In this document: piece by piece, positions 25,717 to 34,065 of the stretch
Layout: each line of letters starts with the position of its first letter
Numbering within the stretch: position 1 is the first letter of the stretch
DNA from: JAKZSU01 sp047517485
Lineage (GTDB): Bacteria > Pseudomonadota > Alphaproteobacteria > UBA7887
Reading direction: 5' to 3'
Length of the DNA: 49,159 bases
NCBI GenBank assembly: GCA_047517485.1
Contig: JAKZSU010000004.1
Location: 1-49,159 of the forward strand
Program-made: the position numbers and the translations under genes
The notes under the pieces: generated by a model
What the model was told of the DNA's origin: nothing
The model's database searches: none
What the model saw: only the letters and a program-made list of their open reading frames with translations

Positions 25717-27441
25717 ATGGCGCGCAGACTTGTAGAGCTTCAACGCCCAGAGCGCTGGGACAATCCGTTCAGCGCGGACATGACCGCGGAGGTGGTCGAC
25801 CGCGTTGTCGGACTGCCGCCGCTGAGCGATATCGACGCGAGCACATTTCCGGCATCCGCGTCGCTGCGCGACGTCATCCGCAACGACACGCGGATTCGTC
25901 GTTATGCCCCCGGCGACATCGTGGTGCGCGAAGAGGACTATGGCAATTCCGCCTTCGTCGTCCTCAAAGGCTCGGTGCGGGTTATTTTGCGCCCGCGCCT
26001 ACCGGCGGAGATGCTCGGCCGGCAAGCCACCCGGCGGCGCAGTCTGTGGCAAGTGATCCGGCAAATTTGGGGCAACCCGATCCATCCCGAGGTTCGCGAC
26101 GTGCGCCGCTACCAGGGTGACGCCCAGGTCCGCCTGACCAAGGCGGACGGCGACGAGTTCCGCTTAACCTTGCGCGATCCGTTTTCGATTATCCGCGATC
26201 ATCTCACGGTCGAGATCGGCCCGGGCGAGATGTTCGGCGAAATTGCCGCGGTCTCGCGCAGCCCCAGAACCGCCACCATATTTTCGGAAACCCACTCGGA
26301 GCTGCTGGAAATTCGCTGGCAAGGTCTGCGCGACATCCGACGGCGCGACGCCGCGTTCCGCAACAAGGTCGATCAGCTGTATCGCGAGCACAGTCTCGAA
26401 GTGCAGTTCCGCGAAACGCCGTTGTTCAAGAATTTGAGCCCCGAGCAAATCGGCGAGGTCTCGCGCCGCACCCAGTTCGCGAGCTACGGCGAATTCGATT
26501 GGAACACCACTTACAAGGCGGTGGCGGAGAAAAAGGGCATCGAGCGCCTCGACGACGAACCGGTTATCGTCACCGAGGACCAGGTCGCCGACAATTTGAT
26601 CATGGTGCGGTCGGGCTTTGCCCGGGTCAGCGAGCGGGTCGATCACGGTCATCGCACGGTGAGCTATTTGGGCCCCGGCGATTTGTTCGGCCTGAACGAA
26701 ATCGAGCACAACCGGCGCAATGGAACCCGCGTCACCTATCAGCATACCTTGCGCGCCACCGGCAGTGTGGATGTGCTTCGGGTGCCGGCGGAGATCCTCG
26801 TCGAGCATGTTTTGCCGAATTTACCCGAGGATCTGGTGCCGCCGGCGATCGTCCCGCGCTCGGGGTCGCGATCGGCATGGCAGCCGGCCGACCGCGCGGG
26901 CAAGATCGAGCCCGGCATGCTCGAGTATCTGGTCGACAACCGGTTCATCAACGGCACCGCGTCGATGATGATCAACATGGATCGCTGTACCCGGTGCGAC
27001 GAATGCGTCAAGGCGTGCGCCGCGAGCCACGACAACAATCCCAGATTCGTGCGTCACGGCCCACAGTTCGGGCCGTTCATGGTGGCCAATGCGTGCATGC
27101 ACTGCGTCGATCCGGTGTGCATGATCGGCTGCCCGACCGGCGCCATTCACCGCAACGTGCAGGACGGCCAGGTCATCATCAATGACGACACCTGTATCGG
27201 CTGTGGGTCGTGTGCAAATTCTTGTCCCTACAATAATATTCGCCTGGTGGAAATTCGTGATGGATCCGGCGGCTATATAATGGACGAGCAATCGAATACG
27301 CCGCTGGTAAAAGCCACCAAATGCGATCTTTGCGCCGACCAGTTGGGCGGCCCCGCCTGTCAGCGCGCGTGCCCTAACGACGCGCTGATTCGCATAAATC
27401 TTCGCGATCTCGACCGGTTGGCGGAATGGGTGAACCGGTAA
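25717..27441 (+). CDS. Double cNMP-binding domain fused to a DmsB-like four-cluster 4Fe-4S ferredoxin
   Basis: Predicted cytoplasmic electron-transfer protein gated by a cyclic nucleotide. Of 574 residues, about 50-205 form a first cNMP-binding domain with GDIVVREEDYGNSAFVVLKG and the phosphate-binding cassette PGEMFGEIAAVSRSPRTATI, interrupted by an insert of about 70 residues. A second, more divergent cNMP-like domain spans about 230-385 (VSYLGPGDLFGLNEI). The C-terminal 150 residues hold sixteen cysteines in four groups: CTRCDECVKAC (from 424), CMHCVDPVCMIGC, CIGCGSCANSC and CDLCADQLGGPACQRAC, the layout of DmsB/NrfC-type subunits with four 4Fe-4S clusters. There is no Sec or Tat signal. 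The stop overlaps the next membrane-protein gene by 16 bases. No molybdopterin partner is encoded nearby. Confidence 0.88.
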   Translation: MARRLVELQRPERWDNPFSADMTAEVVDRVVGLPPLSDIDASTFPASASLRDVIRNDTRIRRYAPGDIVVREEDYGNSAFVVLKGSVRVILRPRLPAEMLGRQATRRRSLWQVIRQIWGNPIHPEVRDVRRYQGDAQVRLTKADGDEFRLTLRDPFSIIRDHLTVEIGPGEMFGEIAAVSRSPRTATIFSETHSELLEIRWQGLRDIRRRDAAFRNKVDQLYREHSLEVQFRETPLFKNLSPEQIGEVSRRTQFASYGEFDWNTTYKAVAEKKGIERLDDEPVIVTEDQVADNLIMVRSGFARVSERVDHGHRTVSYLGPGDLFGLNEIEHNRRNGTRVTYQHTLRATGSVDVLRVPAEILVEHVLPNLPEDLVPPAIVPRSGSRSAWQPADRAGKIEPGMLEYLVDNRFINGTASMMINMDRCTRCDECVKACAASHDNNPRFVRHGPQFGPFMVANACMHCVDPVCMIGCPTGAIHRNVQDGQVIINDDTCIGCGSCANSCPYNNIRLVEIRDGSGGYIMDEQSNTPLVKATKCDLCADQLGGPACQRACPNDALIRINLRDLDRLAEWVNR

Positions 27442-28250
27442 AGGCGTTTGCCAGCCGGTTCCGGCGGAACCTGGTCGCGACGGGGCTTCTCGCATGCGTC
27501 GCGCTGGTCCTTCACGCCGCGCTGTCGACGACGCTGACCAATGAGGATTTCTTCACCGGCTGGCTGCTCACTGGCTCGCTCGGCGTACTCGCGCTCTATA
27601 ATGTTCGCCGCCGCTTGCCGTTCCTGCCGCTCGGGTCGTCATCGGAGTGGCTCCAGTTTCACGCCTATGTCGGGATCGTCGCGGTGGTCCTGTTCTTCCT
27701 CCATGTCGGCTTTACGGTCCCCACCGGCATTCTCGACCTCACCTTGGCGATCGGCTTTACCCTGGTCGCGGGCAGCGGCATTGTCGGGCTGACCTTGGCC
27801 CGCAGGCTGCCGCAACGCCTGGCGCGCCGCGGCGAGGAAGTGCTTTACGATCGGATCCCCATATTTCGCCACCGGCTAATGGAACGTGCGGAAATCTTAG
27901 CACTTCGCGCGGTCGAGGAAACCGGGTCGTCGACGATCGCCGACAATTACGCGGACCGCTTGCGGCCGTTTTTCGACAGCCCGCGCAACTTTATCGAACA
28001 CGCCATGGAGGTCACGCGGAGCCGCCACAAATTGCTCGACGAAATGCGCGATCTCGAGCGCTATCTCAACGACAATGAGAAAGCGATCCTCGGCGAAATC
28101 GCCGATCTCGCGCGGACCAAGGACGATCTCGATTACCAATATACCCTGCAGACTCTGATGCGACGGTGGCAGTTCCTCCATGTTCCCTGCACCTATGCGC
28201 TGATCTTGTTGGTCTTGCTGCACATCGTCGTCGTTCATGCGTTCGCCTGA
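27426..28250 (+). CDS. Five-helix membrane protein resembling a b-type cytochrome
   Basis: Predicted inner-membrane electron carrier. The 274-residue protein has hydrophobic segments at about 14-36, 42-60, 75-98, 103-124 and 246-271. Histidines lie within helix 3 (FHAYVGIVAVVLFFLHVGF, two His 14 apart) and at helix 5 (LHVPCTYALILLVLLHIVVV), an arrangement that could hold two b hemes across the membrane, as in ferric-reductase-like or NarI-like proteins. A charged soluble loop of about 120 residues separates helices 4 and 5. It overlaps the iron-sulfur gene and lies nine bases before the decaheme gene, so it probably links them at the membrane. I cannot name the family with confidence. Confidence 0.75.
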   Translation: MGEPVKAFASRFRRNLVATGLLACVALVLHAALSTTLTNEDFFTGWLLTGSLGVLALYNVRRRLPFLPLGSSSEWLQFHAYVGIVAVVLFFLHVGFTVPTGILDLTLAIGFTLVAGSGIVGLTLARRLPQRLARRGEEVLYDRIPIFRHRLMERAEILALRAVEETGSSTIADNYADRLRPFFDSPRNFIEHAMEVTRSRHKLLDEMRDLERYLNDNEKAILGEIADLARTKDDLDYQYTLQTLMRRWQFLHVPCTYALILLVLLHIVVVHAFA

Positions 28251-28259
28251 GGCTTAGGG

Positions 28260-30704
28260 ATGGTGCAACGGCTGCAGAATTTCGGCTTCCGCGAAAGCCC
28301 GTATGACAGACCCAATCAGAATTGGTCGTGCGGACATCTGGCGGACGGCTACGAATGCGCCATCGGTCCCGACGCCAAGGGGCACTGTCAGGCCGTCGCC
28401 GAATGCAATCCGGCGCGCCGCGGCGAACGGTGGCACTGCACCCGATCGACGCAGCACGGCGGGCGATGCCAAGAGGGCCCGGGCCCGGACGGCGGATGTG
28501 GCCGGCCGATACCCAAATGTCAGCCGGTTCATAGCCACGCGGCGAAGCGCGCCGCGACGACACGGTGGGGCGTCGTGTTGGCGCTCGCGGCGATTCTTTT
28601 GGCCGCAGGTGGGAGTTGGGGTCTACGGTTTATTCTTCCGGGCGACCTGACTTTTCATCATGGCGACGCGCAGAATTGCGGCGATTGTCACTCGGTCGCC
28701 GAGCATGGGCCGATCGGATGGCTGAGCGCCGCCTTGGTCGACGACTCATCGATCGCCGATGCCAAGCTCTGCTTGGATTGCCACCGCTTGGGCGCCAACG
28801 CCTTGACCGCCCACAGTCTGCCGCCGCAAGACTTGGCGGACCGCCAGGCGAACGAAGCCACCGCGTCCAAACCGGCGCTGCTTCGCTTCGCGAGGTTTAT
28901 CGTGCGGCCGCCGGACTCGGGCGAGGCGGTGCCCTGTGGCGACTGTCATCGCGAACATCGGGGCCGCAAGTTCTCGCTTGCCGAGATGGATGACTTGCGC
29001 TGCCAGAATTGTCATCAGGCCCAGTTTCCGAGTTTCACCGAAGGCCACCCGGACCTGGTGGGATACCCCTATCGACGGCGAACCCGTATCGCCTTCGATC
29101 ACGCCTCGCATATCGGCAAGCATTTCAAGGAGCAGAACGACATCGCGGCGCCGACGAGCTGCACCAGTTGTCACGTCGCCGACCCGGGCGGCAGCGCGAT
29201 GCTGGTCAAGCCCTTTGAAACGTCGTGTTCGGGCTGCCATCTCGACCAAATTCTCGGCGATGGGCGCACCGGGCCGAAAGGATTTACCGTGTTGACCTTG
29301 CCGGGCCTCGACCTGCAGACCTTGGCCGAGCAAGGACGCACGATCGGCGAATGGCCGCGCTTCGCCGACGGCAAATTGACCCCGCTCACCAGCCTACTGC
29401 TCGCCCGCGACCCCAATCACGCCGAGGACCTATTCGTTCTGCTCGGCCTCGACCTGATGGATTTGCGCGGCGCCACGGATGTGGAGCTCGACGCGGTGGA
29501 GCGCGTCGCGTGGAGCATCAAGACCCTGCTCTACGATTTGACCATGTTGGGCCACGACGGGTTCCGCGAGCGGCTTTCGGATTCGCTCAACGCGAGTCTG
29601 AACAACCAGAAAATCGGTCACCTCATGGGGACCATGCCGGTCGATGCCTTGATCATGCTGCAGCGAGAATGGTTGCCCAATTTGTCCGCCGAGATGGCGG
29701 CGCACAGAGCAGGGCGGCCGTTGCCGAAACCGCAAGACAAAGCGGAAATCTCGGCACCGACGACGCCCGGGCCGTCGGACACCGTAATTGACGAGGATTT
29801 ATTCGACGACGGCGGCGGCTTGCTGGATGACGGCGACGATTTGTTGGCCGACGACGATGATCTGTTCGGCGAGGGCGATGATCTTCTCGGCGACGACAAT
29901 GATCTACTCGGCGATGATGAGTCGCTTCTCGGCGACGATGACGATGATTTACTGGCCGGCGAGGACGATCTTTTGTCCGATGACGATGGCCTTCTCTCGG
30001 ATGACGGCGACGCCCTGTTGGGCGCCGACGATTTGTTGTCGGATGAGGACGGCATCGGCATAGCGCCGCTCGACGCGCCTTCGGAGCCCTCGTCGAGCGA
30101 GCCGGAAATGGCGCCTGTGGAAGCCGAAAATTGGATGCGAGCCGGCGGCTGGTACCGCCAGAATTATGCGCTTCTTTACCGCCCAATCGGCCATGCCGAC
30201 ACTTTTCTTCGCGGCTGGATCGATCTCACCGCCGAGGTCAAGCCCTCGCCCGGCGCCGGCCAAGCGCTGCAGATATTCGCCGAGCTTACCGATCGGCGCG
30301 CGCCGGGAATCTGCGGCAAATGTCATAGCGTCGATGAATCCAGCGATGGGTCGTTGGCGGTCAATTGGGGGACCAAGGTTCGCACCGCCGAAGTGCACAG
30401 ATTTACCCGATATCGCCACCTGCCGCATTTCAGCTTGCTCGACGAAACCGGCTGCCTGACGTGTCACGAAATCGATTATGAAAGCGATTTCATGGCCAGT
30501 TATCGCCGGTCCGACCCGTTGGATTTCCGCGGCAACTTCCTGCCGATGCGGAAAGAAACCTGCGCCGAGTGCCATGCGTCGGAGTTAGCCGGCGATGCGT
30601 GCACGGATTGCCACAATTACCATATCGGGCTGTTTCCGCCGCCGTTACGGGCGACACCACTGGCACTCGAAGCAGCGGCGGCGCCATCTGAAAACGATCG
30701 TTAG
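28260..30704 (+). CDS. Membrane-anchored decaheme c-type cytochrome with Cys-rich N-domain and acidic DDLLG repeat
   Basis: Predicted inner-membrane-anchored periplasmic electron conduit. The 814-residue protein starts with a cysteine-rich domain (about 20-92; SCGHLADGYECAIGP, WHCTRSTQHGGRCQEGP) that should be cytoplasmic because a transmembrane helix follows at about 102-125 (WGVVLALAAILLAAGGSWGL). Ten CxxCH sites lie in two groups: residues 140, 171, 226, 248, 301, 323 and then 685, 732, 768, 781. Between them is a helical domain and an acidic region (about 514-602) of some fourteen DDLLG/DDLLS/DDLFG-like units. The same repeat type is seen in the pentaheme cytochrome at 19736. It is the last gene of the cluster and converges on the small gene ending at 30714. 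The overall architecture matches no family I can name. Confidence 0.87.
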   Translation: MVQRLQNFGFRESPYDRPNQNWSCGHLADGYECAIGPDAKGHCQAVAECNPARRGERWHCTRSTQHGGRCQEGPGPDGGCGRPIPKCQPVHSHAAKRAATTRWGVVLALAAILLAAGGSWGLRFILPGDLTFHHGDAQNCGDCHSVAEHGPIGWLSAALVDDSSIADAKLCLDCHRLGANALTAHSLPPQDLADRQANEATASKPALLRFARFIVRPPDSGEAVPCGDCHREHRGRKFSLAEMDDLRCQNCHQAQFPSFTEGHPDLVGYPYRRRTRIAFDHASHIGKHFKEQNDIAAPTSCTSCHVADPGGSAMLVKPFETSCSGCHLDQILGDGRTGPKGFTVLTLPGLDLQTLAEQGRTIGEWPRFADGKLTPLTSLLLARDPNHAEDLFVLLGLDLMDLRGATDVELDAVERVAWSIKTLLYDLTMLGHDGFRERLSDSLNASLNNQKIGHLMGTMPVDALIMLQREWLPNLSAEMAAHRAGRPLPKPQDKAEISAPTTPGPSDTVIDEDLFDDGGGLLDDGDDLLADDDDLFGEGDDLLGDDNDLLGDDESLLGDDDDDLLAGEDDLLSDDDGLLSDDGDALLGADDLLSDEDGIGIAPLDAPSEPSSSEPEMAPVEAENWMRAGGWYRQNYALLYRPIGHADTFLRGWIDLTAEVKPSPGAGQALQIFAELTDRRAPGICGKCHSVDESSDGSLAVNWGTKVRTAEVHRFTRYRHLPHFSLLDETGCLTCHEIDYESDFMASYRRSDPLDFRGNFLPMRKETCAECHASELAGDACTDCHNYHIGLFPPPLRATPLALEAAAAPSENDR

Positions 30705-30713
30705 AGCCCGGAA

Positions 30714-30995
30714 TTAATTTGTCTCACCGTCTTGCCGATCCTCGATCTGCAGTTGGAGATCATTGATTTGGCGCTGAAGCAGCATGATTTGTTTGGTGAG
30801 GCGGATTTCCATATTGGTGGCGCTGTCGAGCACATCCTTGATTTCGAGCCGCCCCTGCTCGTTCGCGCCCGGAACATCGGAGTCCGAGTCGGTTTGAACC
30901 GGCATCGCCTGTGCTATCCCGACGCCGGCCAAGCCCAGTACGCACGCGACGGCACTCGCTTTACGCAACCGCCGGCTTTGATTTTTATTCGCCAC
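30714..30995 (-). CDS. Small secreted coiled-coil protein
   Basis: A 93-residue precursor with a signal peptide (RKASAVACVLGLAGVGIAQA) and a mature part of about 62 residues ending in a likely coiled coil (ATNMEIRLTKQIMLLQRQIN). The start is one of two adjacent GTG codons; 30995 is preferred because GGGAGG lies six bases upstream. A reading from 31142 would run through the palindromic element and is rejected. It converges on the decaheme gene with only nine bases between the stops. No function is recognised. Such short periplasmic coiled coils may act as scaffold or adaptor proteins, which would fit a multi-cytochrome complex, but nothing in the sequence proves it. Confidence 0.6.
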   Translation of the reverse strand: MANKNQSRRLRKASAVACVLGLAGVGIAQAMPVQTDSDSDVPGANEQGRLEIKDVLDSATNMEIRLTKQIMLLQRQINDLQLQIEDRQDGETN

Positions 30996-31018
30996 CACTC
31001 GCCTCCCGTTTAAGATCG

Positions 31019-31199
31019 CTAGAGCATTTTCCGACCTAATGGGGTCGCGGTTTGACCGCGCTCCCGCGGCCTGCGGTGGGACAACTTGCCATATCGCGTG
31101 CGTTGCGACGCTCGGCCGATGCGCCGCATCGCGCCGCGCCACCTCGAAAAGACAATTTGTCCCATCAAACCGACCCCATTAGGTCGGAAAGTGCTCTAG
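31019..31199. repeat. MITE-like palindromic element with 35-37-bp terminal inverted repeats
   Basis: The left end (31019-31055) reads CTAGAGCATTTTCCGACCTA and continues ATGGGGTCGCGGTTTGA. The right end (31165-31199), reverse-complemented, is the same apart from one substitution and a two-base deletion. An inner inverted pair, GGGACAACTTG against GGGACAAATTG, lies about 20 bases further in. The 181-bp unit has no coding capacity, and TA dinucleotides at both edges fit an IS630/Tc1-like target duplication. Part of the end sequence recurs at 25691-25714. This looks like a non-autonomous mobile or REP-type element. Confidence 0.8.
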
Positions 31200-31248
31200 A
31201 CAGTCTAACCCAGTACGGCGATGGAAAAAAGTGGCGTACGACCGCGGA

Positions 31249-34065
31249 TCATTTTGCTTCGCGCGGCGGGAACACGAACCGTTGATAAAGATAGCCGATG
31301 CCGACCAGCGAGAGGCCCAGCCCGAAGAAAGCGGCGACCCGGAACAGGCCGGTCACGTTCGACATGTCGAACAGGAAAAGCTTGGCGACGGTCAGCATGA
31401 CCAGGCCCAGGGAAGCCCATCGGAGGGTCGCCGATCGTCGCCAGATTCCGAGCGCGAGCAAATTTCCAGCAAAAATAAGCCAGCCTAATGAATAGGCATA
31501 CCACTCGCCATCGGTCGCCGCCGTCGCCGCGACATACGTCCCATCGACAGTGCCACTGCCAAGAATTCCGCCATGAAAGGCGCGGCGCACTTCGAGCGAC
31601 AGCTCGACAAAGAACAGCAGTAGAGCCGAGCCGCCCGATACGATTTGAATTGTCCGCCGTTTGGTATCGCCGAGGACGACATCAGGATCGTTCGCCGCGC
31701 GATAGAACAGCAGCGCGAAAATCGCCGGAACGCCATACGCCAGCAGCAGGAGATTGACCACCGGCCATTCGCCCACCGCCGAGGCATCGAACAGGGGATT
31801 GCGTGCCAAGACCTGAAGCAGCAAGACCTGCGTCGTCGCCAAGGTGGCGAGAATACGCCACGCCCACTCCTGCACCAGGCGCGGATCGTCGGTCTGGCGA
31901 CGGAACAAGGCATAGGCGATCGCGAGCCAGGCGATCGACTGGACCGAGGCCTCGCGGAACGCATAGCCAATCGTCGCGATATCGCCGGCCACCAATTGGC
32001 GGATCTCGAGTGTTGCCAGCAAAGTCGCGAAGGCAATCGCCCCGGCCTCGAGCAAGCGAACCAGGCTATCGTCCTGCGACTCCCGGAACCGACGCGCCGA
32101 CCAATAGAATGCGATCATCGGTATTCCGTAGCCGTAAAGCATCCAGCCCAACCCGGGGACCGCGCCAAACGAATAGTCGAACACGGAATAGTTCAGGACC
32201 AATCGGACGATGACGATCGCCGCGATCACCCACGCGACACGGCGGATCGGGGTTAGGGAAAGCCGGTCGTGAATGATCGCAAGCGCGGGGATCTGCAGCG
32301 CCAGCGCGACGGTGAGCCAGGCCTCCTCAAACGCCATGGCGAACGCCAGGCCGAGCGCCGCGGTAATGCCCACGGCATACGCCCCCAGGGCGCCGGTCAA
32401 TCCCGCGGCATCGCGATGCCGCGCCACCCGCTCCGCCGCGACAAGGCCAATGCCGGCGACGATCAGACCAGCCAAGGCCCAACGCAAATCGACCGCGAAG
32501 GCCTGGATGCGCCAAAATCCGACGGCGAGCAGCAATACCGATGCAGCGACCGAAACCGAAGCCCAGAGCCAGGGTCTGCGCGCGCCCCAAAGCGTGATGA
32601 ACCCGCCGACACCGAACAGCCCGGCGAATATCGCGCCCACCGTGGCGTACCGGATCAGTCCCGGCGGCACCACGGCACCGCGTCCCAAATCATATTGCCA
32701 GCCCATATCGCCGAGCGCCCGCCCGGCCGAATCGAGAACTTGCGGCAAATGCCAGAGCGCGAACACCGCCAAGGTGGTCACCAACGCCGCCACCGAAAAC
32801 ATATCGAAGCGAGCGTCGCTGCGGCCGATGAAAAGATAGAGCGTCACCATCGCGCCCAGGGCCACTAGTGACATCGTCTCGTAGCCATCGACGCGAACCA
32901 GAATCAGCGTGAGGACGGAAACCGCGAGTGCCGCGACCCACGCCACCTGATCCGCGGTCGCCAATCCGAACGGATGGAAGACCTCGTCTCGACTTTCCTC
33001 CGCTGCCCCGGCCGAACGCCGCACATAAACGAACAGCGCAACCGCGAGCAATTGATAGACCGCCAAGATCGGCGCATCGGCGGGCTCCCACGCCTCGACG
33101 TACCAAAGCAACGGCCACAGCATGGCGCCGGCCAGATTGAGCCACGATATTTTCCACCAGGCGCGGTAGCGAACGATCCACTGCGTCGCCGCGGCAAGCG
33201 CGAACAGATAGGGAAACAGAGCCAGCGCCGATTGATTCCCGGTCGATACCAGGACCGGCACCAGATAGCCGCCGAGGACGCCGAGGACGGCGATGAAAGG
33301 GCCCTGCATTAAGGCCAATCCGAACGCCAAGACCGACGTTCCGGCAAGCAGAATGAACGCCAAGAGCGGCGGCATGAGGTCGTACAATCCGTACGCTGCG
33401 TAGATGCTGGCGTAAACCGTAACGACCCCGGCCGCGGTCAAAGCCGCCGCGACATAGTTCGGCTCCACCGAGGCGATGGCGCGCTGCAGCGGTTGCCGGC
33501 GCAACCATTCGCCGCCGACCATCAGAACCAGGCCGCCGATCACGCCCAATGTGCAGCGCACGGCCGGGCCGAGCCAGCCCATGTCGATGGAATATTTGAC
33601 CAGGAACACGCCGGCCAAGGCGAGCACGACGCCGCCAAGCCAAACCAGCCATTTCGAGGTCAACACGCGCTCGAAATCACCGCTCGACACGGTCGCTTCC
33701 GGCGCCGCCGCGGCCGGCATTGCCTGCTCGGGTTCCATCTCCGAAGGCTGAGGCGGAGGTATCGGCGGCGGTGGTGGTGGTGGTGGTGGTGGTTGCGGTG
33801 GTTCTAGATCCTCGACATCATCAACCTCAAGCCCCTCGTCGAGACCGTCCCTGATCGCCTCGATCGCCACCGCCGCCGCCTCGAGCTTGGCCAGATCGAG
33901 CCTCAGGTCGCTGACTTCTCGTACCAGAACAGCCAAAGCTTTGCGCTGCTGCCGGGTTCGCGCATAAGCGATCCATGCCGCTACCGGTCCAGCGATCAGC
34001 AAAACGATGAGGACCAAACCGATGAGATAGTAAAAAACTATGTCGCCGTGCACCGCGGTAGACAC
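31249..34065 (-). CDS. Large polytopic membrane protein, DUF2339 family
   Basis: Function unknown. The 938-residue protein has an N-terminal helix (YYLIGLVLIVLLIAGPVAAW), a short coiled coil (about 45-75) and an acidic then proline-only linker of about 30 residues with ten consecutive prolines. The domain start VLTSKWLVWLGGVVLALAG, the hallmark of DUF2339, follows, with roughly 24 or more hydrophobic segments to the C-terminus (GLSLVGIGYLYQRFVFPPR). The first start is GTG 34065, without a good ribosome site; GTG 34053 is an alternative. The proline run is encoded by a (GGT)8 microsatellite on the plus strand at 33770-33793, a likely slippage site. It stands alone in orientation with the hydrolase genes upstream. 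Confidence 0.88.
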   Translation of the reverse strand: MSTAVHGDIVFYYLIGLVLIVLLIAGPVAAWIAYARTRQQRKALAVLVREVSDLRLDLAKLEAAAVAIEAIRDGLDEGLEVDDVEDLEPPQPPPPPPPPPPIPPPQPSEMEPEQAMPAAAAPEATVSSGDFERVLTSKWLVWLGGVVLALAGVFLVKYSIDMGWLGPAVRCTLGVIGGLVLMVGGEWLRRQPLQRAIASVEPNYVAAALTAAGVVTVYASIYAAYGLYDLMPPLLAFILLAGTSVLAFGLALMQGPFIAVLGVLGGYLVPVLVSTGNQSALALFPYLFALAAATQWIVRYRAWWKISWLNLAGAMLWPLLWYVEAWEPADAPILAVYQLLAVALFVYVRRSAGAAEESRDEVFHPFGLATADQVAWVAALAVSVLTLILVRVDGYETMSLVALGAMVTLYLFIGRSDARFDMFSVAALVTTLAVFALWHLPQVLDSAGRALGDMGWQYDLGRGAVVPPGLIRYATVGAIFAGLFGVGGFITLWGARRPWLWASVSVAASVLLLAVGFWRIQAFAVDLRWALAGLIVAGIGLVAAERVARHRDAAGLTGALGAYAVGITAALGLAFAMAFEEAWLTVALALQIPALAIIHDRLSLTPIRRVAWVIAAIVIVRLVLNYSVFDYSFGAVPGLGWMLYGYGIPMIAFYWSARRFRESQDDSLVRLLEAGAIAFATLLATLEIRQLVAGDIATIGYAFREASVQSIAWLAIAYALFRRQTDDPRLVQEWAWRILATLATTQVLLLQVLARNPLFDASAVGEWPVVNLLLLAYGVPAIFALLFYRAANDPDVVLGDTKRRTIQIVSGGSALLLFFVELSLEVRRAFHGGILGSGTVDGTYVAATAATDGEWYAYSLGWLIFAGNLLALGIWRRSATLRWASLGLVMLTVAKLFLFDMSNVTGLFRVAAFFGLGLSLVGIGYLYQRFVFPPREAK

